Below, piece by piece: positions 10,655 to 22,385 of a stretch of DNA of 64,000 nucleotides. Origin of the DNA: Pelecanus crispus (Eukaryota > Chordata > Aves > Pelecaniformes > Pelecanidae); the NCBI RefSeq assembly GCF_030463565.1, contig NC_134655.1, forward strand, positions 2,120,372-2,184,371, read 5' to 3'. A model generated the notes under the pieces. It did not search any database. It worked only from the letters and a program-made list of their open reading frames with translations, and was not told where the DNA came from. A program made the translations under genes and the position numbers. Numbering within the stretch: the first letter of the stretch is position 1; each line of letters begins with the position of its first letter.

Positions 10655-13318
10655 CCCGGTGTCCAAAGCTCGCAGAAAACTGCGTGCATTTGTTTTCTCT
10701 TTACATGATTGCCCCTGTGAAACAGGCGTGCTGCATCAAGGAACACCTTCCTTTCCCCCTGGATAGCTCCTGCTATCTGAAAACAAACACGCCAAAACCT
10801 GATACCAGCACACGATCTGTGTTTTAATTCCCCCAGCTCAATTTAAATGCAAAAAATATTCACGGTTCCCCCTCTAACGCCGAGTGACCCAAGGAGGAAG
10901 GGCTTGGGGGGCTTTAGGCAGTGTAAACAACGCTGTAAGTTGCCACTAATGGTAGTTCAGACACCCTTACTGAGATATTCTGTTGTATTTTTATATATTC
11001 TTATTTAATTAAGGCTGTTTTGGGCACTGACATGACCTGCTTCGAAACCTTCACAAATCTCCTTTGGACCTAATTGCCTGCTGGCTTGAGTTGTTAAAAG
11101 TTGCTTGAGGAGCTGCATTTCCAAGGAATATAAATAATGATGGAGATGGGATTATTTTTGCCTTCTTGAGGAGAGAAAGAGAACGTGTCCGAGTACTTAG
11201 ATACCTTTTAGGACAAGGGAGTTCTTGGAAGGTTGGGAAAGGTGAGGCTGCACACCCAAAACGCCACAGGCCCTTCAGCACGGTGAAGCGGAAGAATTCG
11301 AGGGAGTTACTGTGGCAAATTGCCGCGAGCTTTCGGCAGCACCGCGTTACTTCCAGCAAGGAGGCTGGGGCTGCTGTGGGAGAGGTGCGGGTCTCCGGGA
11401 CGGTGGCATCGCCGCTACCGCTGCGGCGAGGCAGACCTGGCCTCGGGGAGCCCGTGGCACGTGCTGGGGTCAGGGGAGCGAGCCCCGCCGCCCTGCTCCG
11501 TGTGCTGCAGTTTAGAAGGGACGAACATTTGGGTTCTCCAAAATCAGATGTATTGGAGAGTGGATCTGGAGAAACTAGGCTCTCCGGGAGTGTTTTCTTG
11601 TTTGAAATAAGTGAACAGATATTACTGCTGTGCCGTACAATGCTGTCCTCTTGCTGTCACAGCCCGGTTAATGACAGCGCCTGTGCGGTACAGCCAGTAT
11701 TGACTATATCGGTGTATTATTTAGGCCATGGTGGGACCCACTGTAAGCATCAGGGATGGGTTTGGTCCTTGCCTTACATCACCAAGGAGACTTTCAGTGG
11801 TCTGTCCTTGGACTGCGAAGCCACAGAAGAGCCCGTTAATCTGCTCAGCCCGTCGCGCAACAGCTCTCACCTGGGCACAGCCGCTGGCACCGTCGGGCTA
11901 CATCCACGGTCCCCTCCTGCGAATCTTGCATTTGAGAAGCTTTTTGTAGATAGTTAGACATCCACACCCAAAGCTCTTCATGGTTTGGAGAGGTTCAGGT
12001 CTTCTACCTGCTGTAGAGGCAAAGAGAGGGGCTTCCTTCCGTCCTACCGGGCTCTTTGGCTACAGCGGCACGCTTGCAGCGCTGTGCTTGGCCTTCTGCG
12101 CTGCCCTCCTGCCTGTCCTGGGCTGCTACAGCTCTTGTGCCCCTTCCTCCTTTTGGGCAAAGTTGTTTAATTTATTTCTTGTTCAAAGGCTTCTTCACCT
12201 TGTAGATCCTTTGTTTTGAAATCCTTTGTTGGTATTTTTATTCTACACCTTTAAAATGGAGCCTTTCTCCATTTCAGACTCCCCATTATACATAAATAAT
12301 ACCTCTCCTGGAACTATTTAAACTGTGTTAGCGCAGCGTCTGAAATGGTAGTTTAGCTGAGCTTTTAACAGGTTTAATCTCTTTCTGGGTATTAATCCTT
12401 CCAGAACCTCTGATAAAATTTGTTGCTTTTCTCTGAATCCCTCCCACGCTGTCAATATCTGTCTGAAATGAGTTGCTTCGTGCAGAACGAGCCACGGGAG
12501 GAGGGACTGTTACAGCTTCTTGCAGATCTGGCTCTCATTTCAGTGCGTTTCAAACTCCTCTCTGATTTCTTGCCACTGTCACTCCCGTCCTTTCTTTCCC
12601 TGTGAGCATCTCTCCCATTGAATATGGCTTTGGAATGAGCTTGCCTCCTGTTTATTAGCTTTATCTCTTGGTTCTCAGATGTATTTGCAAGGTTTCCCTA
12701 TTTGATATCGTCAGGGAACGTTAGTGAATAATAGCACCTCTTCCACATTGCCATGAAGATGTAAAGGCATCAAAGACTGCAGCAAACGTTGGGTCCCGTT
12801 TCTAGTTTCTTGTGCTTCTTTTTCCTTGCGTTGCGCTGCATTGCAGGATCCCTGAGCCTCTGTGACAGCAAGCTCAATCTGCGATCCAGGTTATCGAAGA
12901 GTGCGACTGAACTGGAGGGGAAATTATCTTTTTTTCCATCACGTCACTGTAGAAATGACACGCTCTCCTATGAGGCAGTAGCAGACTTTGGACAGCCTCT
13001 TCTACCAAGTATTAGGTCTGAAAAAACAGGACTTGTGCTGTGAAACCATCCAGCAGACCTTTGAGATTTCTGACCTTCCCTAGAGTTGGGTTTGAACCAG
13101 CCACCTCCTGCCCGTTTGTGAGCCTCTCAACCCGAATTCATTGTCCTGCGCTGGTACCGTTACTGTTTGGGCTCCCACCAGCCGCGGTGCTTCCCAGGCA
13201 AGGAAATGGCAAAGTCCCTTGAGTGGGCAGCTGACGAGGGAGGACCTCTGTCTCTGTGTTAGCTGAGCCACAGCCTCAAAGCCAAACTCCTCTGAGCTGG
13301 AGCTGAACTTTGGCTCAG

Positions 13319-13356
13319 GAGTCTCTCCTTGTCCCAAGAGTCTCTCCTTGTCCAAG
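13319..13356 (+). repeat. Two-unit tandem repeat
   Basis: GAGTCTCTCCTTGTCCCAA is followed directly by a near-identical second unit. Confidence 0.8.
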
Positions 13357-15003
13357 CATAAACCCAAGGAAAAATCTCTCCATGGTTTTGAGATGTCCAG
13401 GTTCTCCCTGATTCCACCTATTACAGAGGAAAGAGCAAGGAGAAGGGTTTTTTTCCCATCGTACTTGACCGCTGGGCCACTTGCGCTGTTGCACGTGGCA
13501 CCCTTTGGCCATGTGTATTGCCACCATGGTCAAATTTCTCCGCTGCATCGGCTCCTTTCCATAGTCCTTCCCTTTGGATACGCTTCCTGGCTGTTCCAGC
13601 TGTGCGCTTTTGCATGAAGGCAGCTGTCATCTTGAGCAACACTGGCCATAAAAAATAATGTGAAAATTTGTGAGAGTAGGGTAATTTATTGTTTCCATGC
13701 CAGTGTGCTATAGGAGGGAGAAGCAATGAGATGTGAGATACGCGGTAGCAATGGAAACCTGCGAGAGACAAATCACGTTACATCTTTCCTGTTTCTTTTT
13801 CTCTGAGCAGACCATAAACCAAAACCAAATCAGGCAATCGGAGCTCCTGTCCATTTTCGTAGGGCTTGTTTGAAATGAAGATTTACTTAGACTAAAAGCT
13901 CCTTAGAGCCACTTAATTCTTCTAGGTGGAGTACATATCTAGGCCAGTAGTAAAAATTCCTTACCAGATGTCTTCCAGAGGGTACTCACCAAGTACTTTC
14001 CCAAAGAGAACATCTTGGATGCTTTCAACAAACGATATCAATTCTTAACGATGCTAGATTAGATAGTGTGGACAGGCCTTGCCATAGCATTTTTTAAAGC
14101 CTTGGGAATATTTGGAAGTTGCTCCAGCGGTGGAAGGAGAAATTAAACGGGCTGCGGAGCAGTGAGGGGTACCTGCTCTTGTCTTCAGCAATTAGTCAAA
14201 ATGGCTCTAGCTAAAGTTTTCTGTTTCAGAGATTAGAGCATATTTCCCTATCAATTAATGTTCTTTCATTGCAAATACCCTCTGAATCCCCTGGGTGGAT
14301 CCCAGAGCCCTTGGAGCCGATGCCTGTGCATTTACGTTTTGCCTGGTTGCTCACCACCTTTCTAGGAGCCCTGTAGTACAAACCAGGCTAGCTGTGCTCG
14401 ACACAGAATTAGGCAGGACAGTATTATGGGGAAATAAGAAAAGTTCAGATTGCTCTGAAGATCTGCACTGAGAAGTTGGTTGCTTTTCTTCGGGGTATGA
14501 GCCTAGGTGTCCGCGATCCTCCTCTGCTCTTAAATACTGTTTCTGAACTCTGAGGCCAGAGCAGCACTTGCCTTTAACATGCTCCTTCGAGTACTGACCA
14601 TGACCATAAGCGCTCAGCACGTGGGTTGAGGGTTATCTACTATAAATGACTGTATTTCTACCAGTTATCCCACGCACGCAGGGGACAGGGAGTCACGCCC
14701 AAGCAGGAGCTCTGTGCGGGGAACCGGGCAGGACCGGCACAAGCAGTGCCCTGTTATTTTCATACGAAGCAACCAAGGCTCACTCCAGTCCTCTGTAGGT
14801 CAATGAAATGGGACAGGCCAGGGGAAGGAAGGATCTCCCATACCAGGAAAGCCCACAAAGCCAGGGATTAGCTTCACATCAGCTGCTGCCGGTTCTTCTG
14901 GGGTGAATCATGTCCCAGTCTGAGCTGGATGTTTTCCACCCAGAGGCTGGTATGGATTTTATATACACTCCATTTGCCTTTCCCCTCTGATTTGAGAGTT
15001 GAC

Positions 15004-15031
15004 TTTTTTTTTTAATTTAAAAAAAAAAAAA
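15004..15031. repeat. T-run/A-run self-complementary tract
   Basis: Ten T followed by AATTT and then an A run. The two arms can pair as a hairpin. Confidence 0.8.
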
Positions 15032-17564
15032 GCGTAGGTGTTTTAAAAGTAATGTTTTGGTTCACCTTTAGAGCTGCCGTTTGACTTCTTTGTCGTAACA
15101 TGTCCTGATTAATGATTAATTGCAAAGGACATGTTCTGACTCCAGCCTGTGTCCTGGGGTGCTTGTCGCAGCAATGATGCACTGGGTTATTACTCACTCC
15201 CCTTAACCTGACAGCTGTATTTCTTGCTTTGACTGGTTAATGACCTTGACCAGGTACGCGTGCGTTTGTGTAGATGTGTATGGTTGTAGGGTGTTGGGGA
15301 TGTGCAAATTTTTCTTTCACTTGCGTGACCTTCATTTTACCTAAGTAAGAAAAAGGAACTGTTCCATGAACAGATGGAGCATTATTTCTAGAGGTAGGTG
15401 AATAATGCAGAAAATTATTCATTCAAAACCCCTTCAGACAACTCAGATGTTTGCCTTAAGATAGTGTTGCAAATCCTAGTGCAAATACCTGCTCACGTGA
15501 ATGTTCAATCCAGCTATCTTGAAAATTGTGCGTGAACGTGATAGTCATCCTGTCCAGGAGGAAAATAGTGCCGGGTGACTTAATTGATCCATTAAGGAAA
15601 TTAGGAATAATCACTATTTTAAGCAGTAGTTATGGAACAGATCATTTGTAAGCAATGCATAACCAAGTTGGACTAAAAAAGGTCATCAAATCATAGCAGG
15701 TAAAAAAATAACAATGTGAAAACCAGTCTGTTCATGGATAATTCACCAAGGAGGAAAGGCTGCTAAAATCAGCAAACATTTGCTGCAAATAGTTTGCTTG
15801 GCTCTTGTTGTTCCTTAATGAATCGAATCTATTCGCCAGGGAAAACATCGCGTTGTCTTGAAAAACAAATCATATTTGGATGCCTCTTTCCATGCATTTG
15901 GACCCATTTTAACATGAACACACTAATTATGCTGTGGAGATGATTTTGTTATGGCAGAAATGAAACCGAGTTTGCAGCTATAACTATTCAGCTATGAAGT
16001 GCTGGAATAGGTATATGGGGAGAGATGCCTTTTAATTCCACTGCATTTCTCTTTACTGTTTGTATCCCTTTACTTCACATGCAGCTTCAGAGAATGTGTC
16101 TGTTCTCTTGGATGCAGAGGCAAAGGGTCTCAGCAGCCTCAAAACTGCCATTTCTGTCAGAGGGACTTTGCCGTCGACCGGTTTGAAGAATCCTGTCCAT
16201 GGCCTCATTTGTACACAGATGGTAACTGGCTCACAAATCCCCAGTCTTCATGACATGCTTTCTGATGCACGGGGAACCGTATGAGTCATATTGCTCCAGC
16301 TATGGTCTTTTTGGATGGAAATTATACTTTTAAATATATACTGTGATTACATACAGTGGTGATGGGCACATTTGAAGGAGCTGGAATGTAAGCCATTAAG
16401 TTGAGTGGCTGCCATTAGGTGCTGCGTTTGCCAACAGATAACAGATAATGATATTTCACCTGTGACAACTTTGACCTCTAGACTTTGAACAGAATTACCT
16501 TGGTACGTAACTGTTTTCTTCAGCACCATCCAGGTGACAATTTTGTTACACTAGACCACAGATGTGGCCTTTTATGACTAGGATAGGTGGAACAGAGAGG
16601 GACAGGACTCCCACGTGTCTCGTGCGGCGTGACCCGGAGAGAGGGGAAGGGGACGGTTGTACAGCAGCGGGGAGGTGACACCGGTTTGGCACGGTGGAGC
16701 CAACCGCACATCATGCCTTGCTCTCTGCTGTGCTTTGGCAGCAGCGTTTTGCACAAACTAAAATAAGAAACAACATGCCGATGGCTCGACTCACTCTTAG
16801 CAGGTGCTTGGGCAAAGCTCACGTTGCCGGCTCCGGGGCTTCCGTAGCTCCTGCCAAGCCTCTGACCTGCACAGGGGTTTGGGTGGAGCGCGGGGCGCTT
16901 TGGGCTTGCGTGGCCGCCGGCGGCTGCGGGGACGGGAGGTGGGCAGCGAGGGAGCGCAGGAGCACGCCGACGCTCGCGGCTGCTCTCTTGCTGTGCCACG
17001 GAGATGGCTGCTGGCTGCCTGAGCAGCCCGGGAGGCTGTGGTGATAACTCATCTTTCAGAATGGGTGTTGATGACTTGAAAAAAGAGGTGGTATCAGGGG
17101 CTTTCCGCCCTGGTTTAACTGGAGGCTGAGAAGTGTAGATCCAAGCTGCAGTCCAGTTGAGGGAGAGGGTTGTGGCACATGTCGGCTCTGAATTACTCCA
17201 TTAAAGAGGACATTTTGGCTGTGGCAATTTTCCATAAAATCTGAGAAGCCATCAGACAGTGACTTTCTTTCATTCCTAACTTTGAATTGAGAAAAGCAGC
17301 TTAGAGGAGGAAGGCTGCATATCCCCTTACTGATCTGGCCAATCCATGTCATAGGCTTACAGGCTCTGATGACAATCTGCAAGAGAGTTACGCACATTTA
17401 ACTAGCACCAATTTATTACCTTACTGATGAGGCGGCCTTTTACATCCAGCATTGTGCGTTGAGCTTTTAGCAGGACAAAACTATGGCAATGCCAAGTCAG
17501 TTGGATGGGAATATCGTGCCAGATGCCTGGTATCTCTCTGTTGAAACCAAGGTACGTGCTGTGA

Positions 17565-17785
17565 TACACGCCCCGCTGTGCCGCTGCCCTTCTTCCCGTT
17601 GCCCCGTGTGCTACTTCCCCAAGAGCAGCGGTCGCGGCGGGGTTTGCGCCGAGGTTCTTAACTGCTTTCAAAAGGTGCGAGTGATGCAGCGCGTACCGCA
17701 CGAGTTTCTCGGCCCGCGGAGGCGAGGCCAAGGCAGGGCGCTGTGCCGACCCTGGGCTGTGAGCTCGGGGCTTGGAGAGCCGGAG
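17565..17785. promoter_or_regulatory. CpG-rich patch upstream of the SH3 exon
   Basis: CpG and GC content are locally raised (CGGTCGCGGCGGGG, CAGCGCGTACCGCACGAG, TCGGCCCGCGGAGGCGAG) about 11 kb before the first visible exon. A second patch lies at about 16820-17030. They could be alternative promoters. No start codon followed by a phase-0 donor giving a recognisable ARHGEF9 N-terminus was seen. Confidence 0.3.
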
Positions 17786-20700
17786 GCCACCACGGGGTTT
17801 GGCTCTACAGCCGTCTCAAGGGGAGAAGCTGCTCTACGTGGCTGACTTCTAAGTGCTGCCTGTTTGCCCTCTCGGGAGTTGACACGGATGAAAGGTGAGA
17901 TGTAAATGCAAGATGTGGTTGCTATAACGACTCGAGCTCTGTCTTGCTGCGTTTGTTGTGTTGTGTTATCGATTGCACGCGTTGGGTGGTGGCTAGCCGA
18001 GGCTGGACGCCCGAGCATTTCCTTTGAGCTCAGGATGCCTCTCGCTGCTTTTTGGTCCAGGTGCTGTAATACTGAAAGATGTGAGGGAGACTTGCATTTT
18101 TGCTGGAATAATTCTCTTGAAGATCGCAATGTAGGGGTCAGAGGCTTCGGCCATTTCTTATTCTGGGTGCTCATCCTGGTTTGTCCTCTTGCTGCCTGAG
18201 ACAGGAGCGAGGGGATTTTCACTGGGTGCCTCTGGGTTTGCACAAGAGCACCTGGACGGGCTCCGCTTCCCGCTGGCTTGGCTGGCAGCCACCCGGCTGA
18301 GCCAGGGCTGTTGCTGCCCCTGCAAAGCCACCCGAAGCTGGGGGTGGTTTCTGGGGGTCATGCATTGTTTTTCCAGCCATTGCATTTAATTAAACTTTTC
18401 TGTAAGCTCAGGTCTGCAAAACAATTTGGAGATGGCACTCCCCTCTTCGTGCTCATCTGCCAACAAGCCACTCCTTGGCTGTATTAGACGTGAGCTGCAG
18501 TGACTTATGCTAAGAAATCAAGAGATCCGAACAGCAAATAAGGAGCCTGAGCAGTGAGCGTAATCAGTGTAATACATTCCCCTGGACTTCGATCCAGCCT
18601 GGGCACTGATTTGCACTAAGAACGGCGACTACTTTTTAAATTCCAAGTTCTCATCACTTACTAAAAATGTCTCTTTCTTTTTTTTAACGTTATCATTCTG
18701 GCATTGTAGTACAATACCAATATATGGGAATTACGCATTATTAAGTCCATTCCTGAAGATGTGTTTTAATACGTTGTGGTCTAATGTGACATAATCCAAG
18801 GCATCTGCTTCGTTTTTAAGAGGTATTTCAAAACACATTGCGGTGATTGATATCATGAAGGGGCTCTTGCTGCTTGTTCCTTGTACTCGGCCATCCAGGA
18901 ATAATCTTTCTGTTTTGTATTAACAGCCCTACATTTGAATTAATTTCCTTTCATGATTTTTAGACCCTGGCCAACTGTGTCAGCTTTTATAGGACAAAGT
19001 ATCTGCTTACGCTGTCATTAGTTCTGGTCCTGTCACTTTATTCATTTCACTGCGAATGCCTGATTCTAGATAAGCGAGGTTGCCGCGCTCGGTAGTCCCG
19101 GCGTGTGCGCGGGTGCCTGTGTGCCATTGCCCCCTGCTCTGCAGAGCTGGGATGGCTTCGCTGCGCGTCCCTGGCGTTGTGGTGGCTGATGGCAGCTCTC
19201 CTGCAGCTTCAGGGGTAAAGACCCCACGTCTGGGATGAGCGGATCCATGTGCTGTTGCGTTTGTGAATAGCTGTGCTGTGTTGAATAATGCAATCCGCTG
19301 GGAGTAATTTATGTAATTTGCTCCTTAATTCCTTTTTGCTTTGGAAATTCCCATGCCCCAGAGTAACAGGTGATGTACGTTTCAAAATAAATAATCTCTA
19401 AACCATCAAGCGCTCTTGCCTTCCTCAGAGCAATTACAATTTCATCTTCCCTCCTGCAAAAACTGTTCAGTTGCTCAGATGAACTCAGTTTGCCTACAGT
19501 CAGCCAGTCTGCTCCATGGGAGAGAAGCCTTTTGCTTCCCAGTTTCAGTAAGGACAGGCTTCTTGGGTAAAATGAGTCTAGATTTGGCATTCCTGCCATT
19601 TCCAGTCAAGTCTTGGTTATCCAGGAATGGGTTTTGATGTTGGGGATTAGCTACGCCGTGGGCATGGGGATGCTCAGGACGCTCTCCATGCAGCTGCCTG
19701 CTGTACCTCCTCGCTGCGTCCCTTCGCTCAGGGCTCCGCAGCAGCCTCTTGCCCCTCACCGTACATTCCCAGAGCCTAACATGTATATATTTTGTAATAT
19801 CCGTTTTGCTTATCTGCATTATTCTGCACCTTGGGTAATTGGGAGAGAACTGCATCAATCTTTTCCCGAGTCCTGCAGTGGTCTGTACACAATGCTTCGA
19901 TGTTATCTGGCACGACGTTTGCTGCCGCAGCGAGCGATGGGGCTGGGCTGATGCTTTAATAACGCTGGAAACGCTGCTCGGTAATCCCGGCTGCTTCCCC
20001 CCCCCCAGAGCATATTGCAGGCTCAGCCCAGTAAGATTAAACTGGGCATAAATCAAAGCGCAGCTTTGGCCCTCTGATCACAGCAAGGATTTCCAGGGCA
20101 TCTCTAGGTCTTTGAGGCAGTTACAGCCTTCCTTTAGGAATGTGAGGTGTCCCTTCTGGGGTTGGAAGACTGGGACTTGTGCAGGTACTTTAGCTTTAGG
20201 TCTTGGAGGGTATTTAGACGTTCGTTTTCCGTGTGCTGTAACGAGGGATTCATGCTGACAGCCTGCGTTGGCCCCGAGTCAGTAAGGTGCCGGGAGCTGC
20301 TCTGGCTGCGTTTGACGAAAGGTGCTGCTTTCCCCGGAGCAGTTTCAACTTTTGAGTTCCAGAACCGATCTCGTAATTTATCCGAGTTAAAAGATTACGG
20401 TTAGTGGTTATTTGTAATTACTCTCCATGAAAGATATGTCATCAGGCAAGGGGAGGCTTAATGTGCCCAGTACGCAAAAGGGATTGGAAAGCAATTACGG
20501 TGACATATGCACCGTCAAAGCGGAGGGCTCGCCGGTGCTCGAGAGCCAATTAAACACCGCATGGGCAGTGCTTTATTGGGGTAACTCTGGCTTGTTACTA
20601 GCCCTTTTCCTCATCACTGCCTTGGTTTTATGGGCACCCTCAGCTGTCCAGTTACCGTAGGCAGCTCTGTGCTGCAGCTATTATTATTAAGAGGAATGAC

Positions 20701-20890
20701 ATGGACAATAACCATAATAAGGTGGAGAATAAAGCGAATACCATACCCTGGAGTCTACTACTGTACCCTAGACAAGGCCAGGTGATTTCACGTGTGCCAG
20801 GCGATATCTTTTCAAGAAAATTTAAATCAATAAAAAATATAATAACCCAGTCCTAATGAACCTTTAAGTCTGTACTGGTTCTCCACCTGT

Positions 20891-20908
20891 AGATATATAT
20901 ATATATAA
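20891..20908. repeat. Short TA microsatellite
   Basis: An uninterrupted run of alternating TA about 18 bases long in AT-rich DNA. Confidence 0.85.
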
Positions 20909-22146
20909 AGCTTCCAACCAAGTGTGACAGTCTTTCCAGAATACAGGGATATCAGAGGCTTTCTCGCGCCAATCAGCCTCTTTCAGCTGAAATCCAGCCA
21001 TTAGTCAAATTCATCAAAGGGCTTGAAAGCAGAAAGGGAAATTCTTTGCCTCGTGCTTAACCTTTGTGTGATTGCACCTCTTCAGAGAATAAGCAAATCA
21101 AGTGGAAATGCCCTCCCATTTGTTTTGCGAACGAGCCGTGCAGCGAATTCACTATGATTTGGCATTATTCAGTTTGTATAATTTCTGACGAGAGGTTCAA
21201 AAATAAATACACAATCAAAGGGACTATTGGGAGATGATACAAGAGCAAAAGTACAACATGATGGGGTGGGGTGACATTTTCTTGTCTGCTTCCTTTTTGT
21301 CTGCTCCGTCAACTGAGCGAACCTGCCCTAGTTGTGAAAACCGCCGAAATGTTGGATGGAAACATGGGCTGCCGCTTCTGTTCTCTGCGCAGCTCAGGTG
21401 AGCCCCGCATTGCACCGCTCCCGTGCTCGTACCGTATACGTGGCTTTCACGAGGGAGACGTACAAGTGGATCTCAGCAGAGATCTAAATGCCCTCCCTGG
21501 GAAATCTTTAAGATGACAGCATTGCTGCTGCAATAAATGGCCCCATGATTAACAGCCCTATCAATCTGTGTTGTAAGCGTTACTGCTCGTGAAGGAGCAA
21601 TGCGATTAAAACACAGGAGGGCAAAGCAGCATGAGGTGCCTTTCTTCTGGGAAGACGGGAAGTGAAGTGGTATTCTCATTTGGCTGGGGGTTTGCAGATC
21701 GTTTGTGTCTCCTGTTCTGCTGGGGTTACTTTGAGCATTGGTTTCTTTACTCTGAATGCCAGCTCTCTGTATATTCTGTTTGAAGATGTTTTGGCTGCTG
21801 CCGTTATGGAAGGGCCTGTTGAATACAATGGGAAATGCTATTGTTATTTTACAGTGCTTTTATGTTGTCTGAATAAAGGGCATGTCTGTTCAAGAACAAG
21901 TTGAACAAATGGCGTAGTCTCACCATGTGTCTCCATCTCCCCTTTACAGCCTGCTCCCTATTCCTGTGGAGGAGTATATAGTTTATGTAATGCTGATTTG
22001 AAAGGGAACTACCCAGAGCTTTTTTTTTTTTTTTTAAGCTATTATAACTCTGCTGATGCATTAATAAGAGATCTAATAGAGAAATATATGCCTGCCTTAA
22101 GATTATTCATACTACCCAGAGGCTATGGTTCTAGAAACTTTGTAAG

Positions 22147-22385
22147 TAGAATCCTAGAATGCTTTAGGTTGGAAGGGACCTTAGAGCCCACCCAGCCCAA
22201 CCCCTGCAGTGCCAGGGACAGCTTTAACCAGACCAGGGTGCTCAGAGCCCCGTCCAACCTGACCGGGAATGTTTCCAGGGATGGGGCCTCCACTGCCTCT
22301 CTGGACAACCCATTCCAGTGTGTCGTGGTTTAGCCACCCTCAGTGGTTTGACCACCCTCAGTGTAAAAAATTTCTTAAAAGTACT
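22147..22385 (-). repeat. CR1 LINE fragment, inverted, older subfamily
   Basis: The sequence AGAATCCTAGAATGCTTTAG, then GGTTGGAAGGGACCTTAGAG, then the AACCCATTCCAGTGT and CACCCTCAGTGTAAAAAATT blocks match the reverse complement of CR1 3' sequence. The GGAAGGGACC variant differs from the GGAAAAGCCC tail of the other copies, so it is a different subfamily. An 18-base segment is tandemly duplicated inside it (22327-22344 and 22345-22362, two mismatches). Confidence 0.9.

Noticed and set aside
13088-13120. GGTTTGAACCAGCC resembling a tRNA B box
   Set aside because: No A box at the right distance and no cloverleaf; isolated motif only.
16518-16540. REST/NRSF-like TTCAGCACC half-site; reverse GGTGCTGAA halves near 28776 and 34269
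   Set aside because: Only one half of the motif is present each time; the second half does not match at the normal spacing.
17668-18243. Minus-strand open frame of 191 residues
   Set aside because: GC-driven, antisense to a CpG patch, no domain seen.
22321-22340. TGTCGTGGTTTAG resembling the start of an avian endogenous retrovirus LTR
   Set aside because: It lies inside a CR1 copy and is explained by an 18-base duplication; no LTR body, polyadenylation signal or partner follows.
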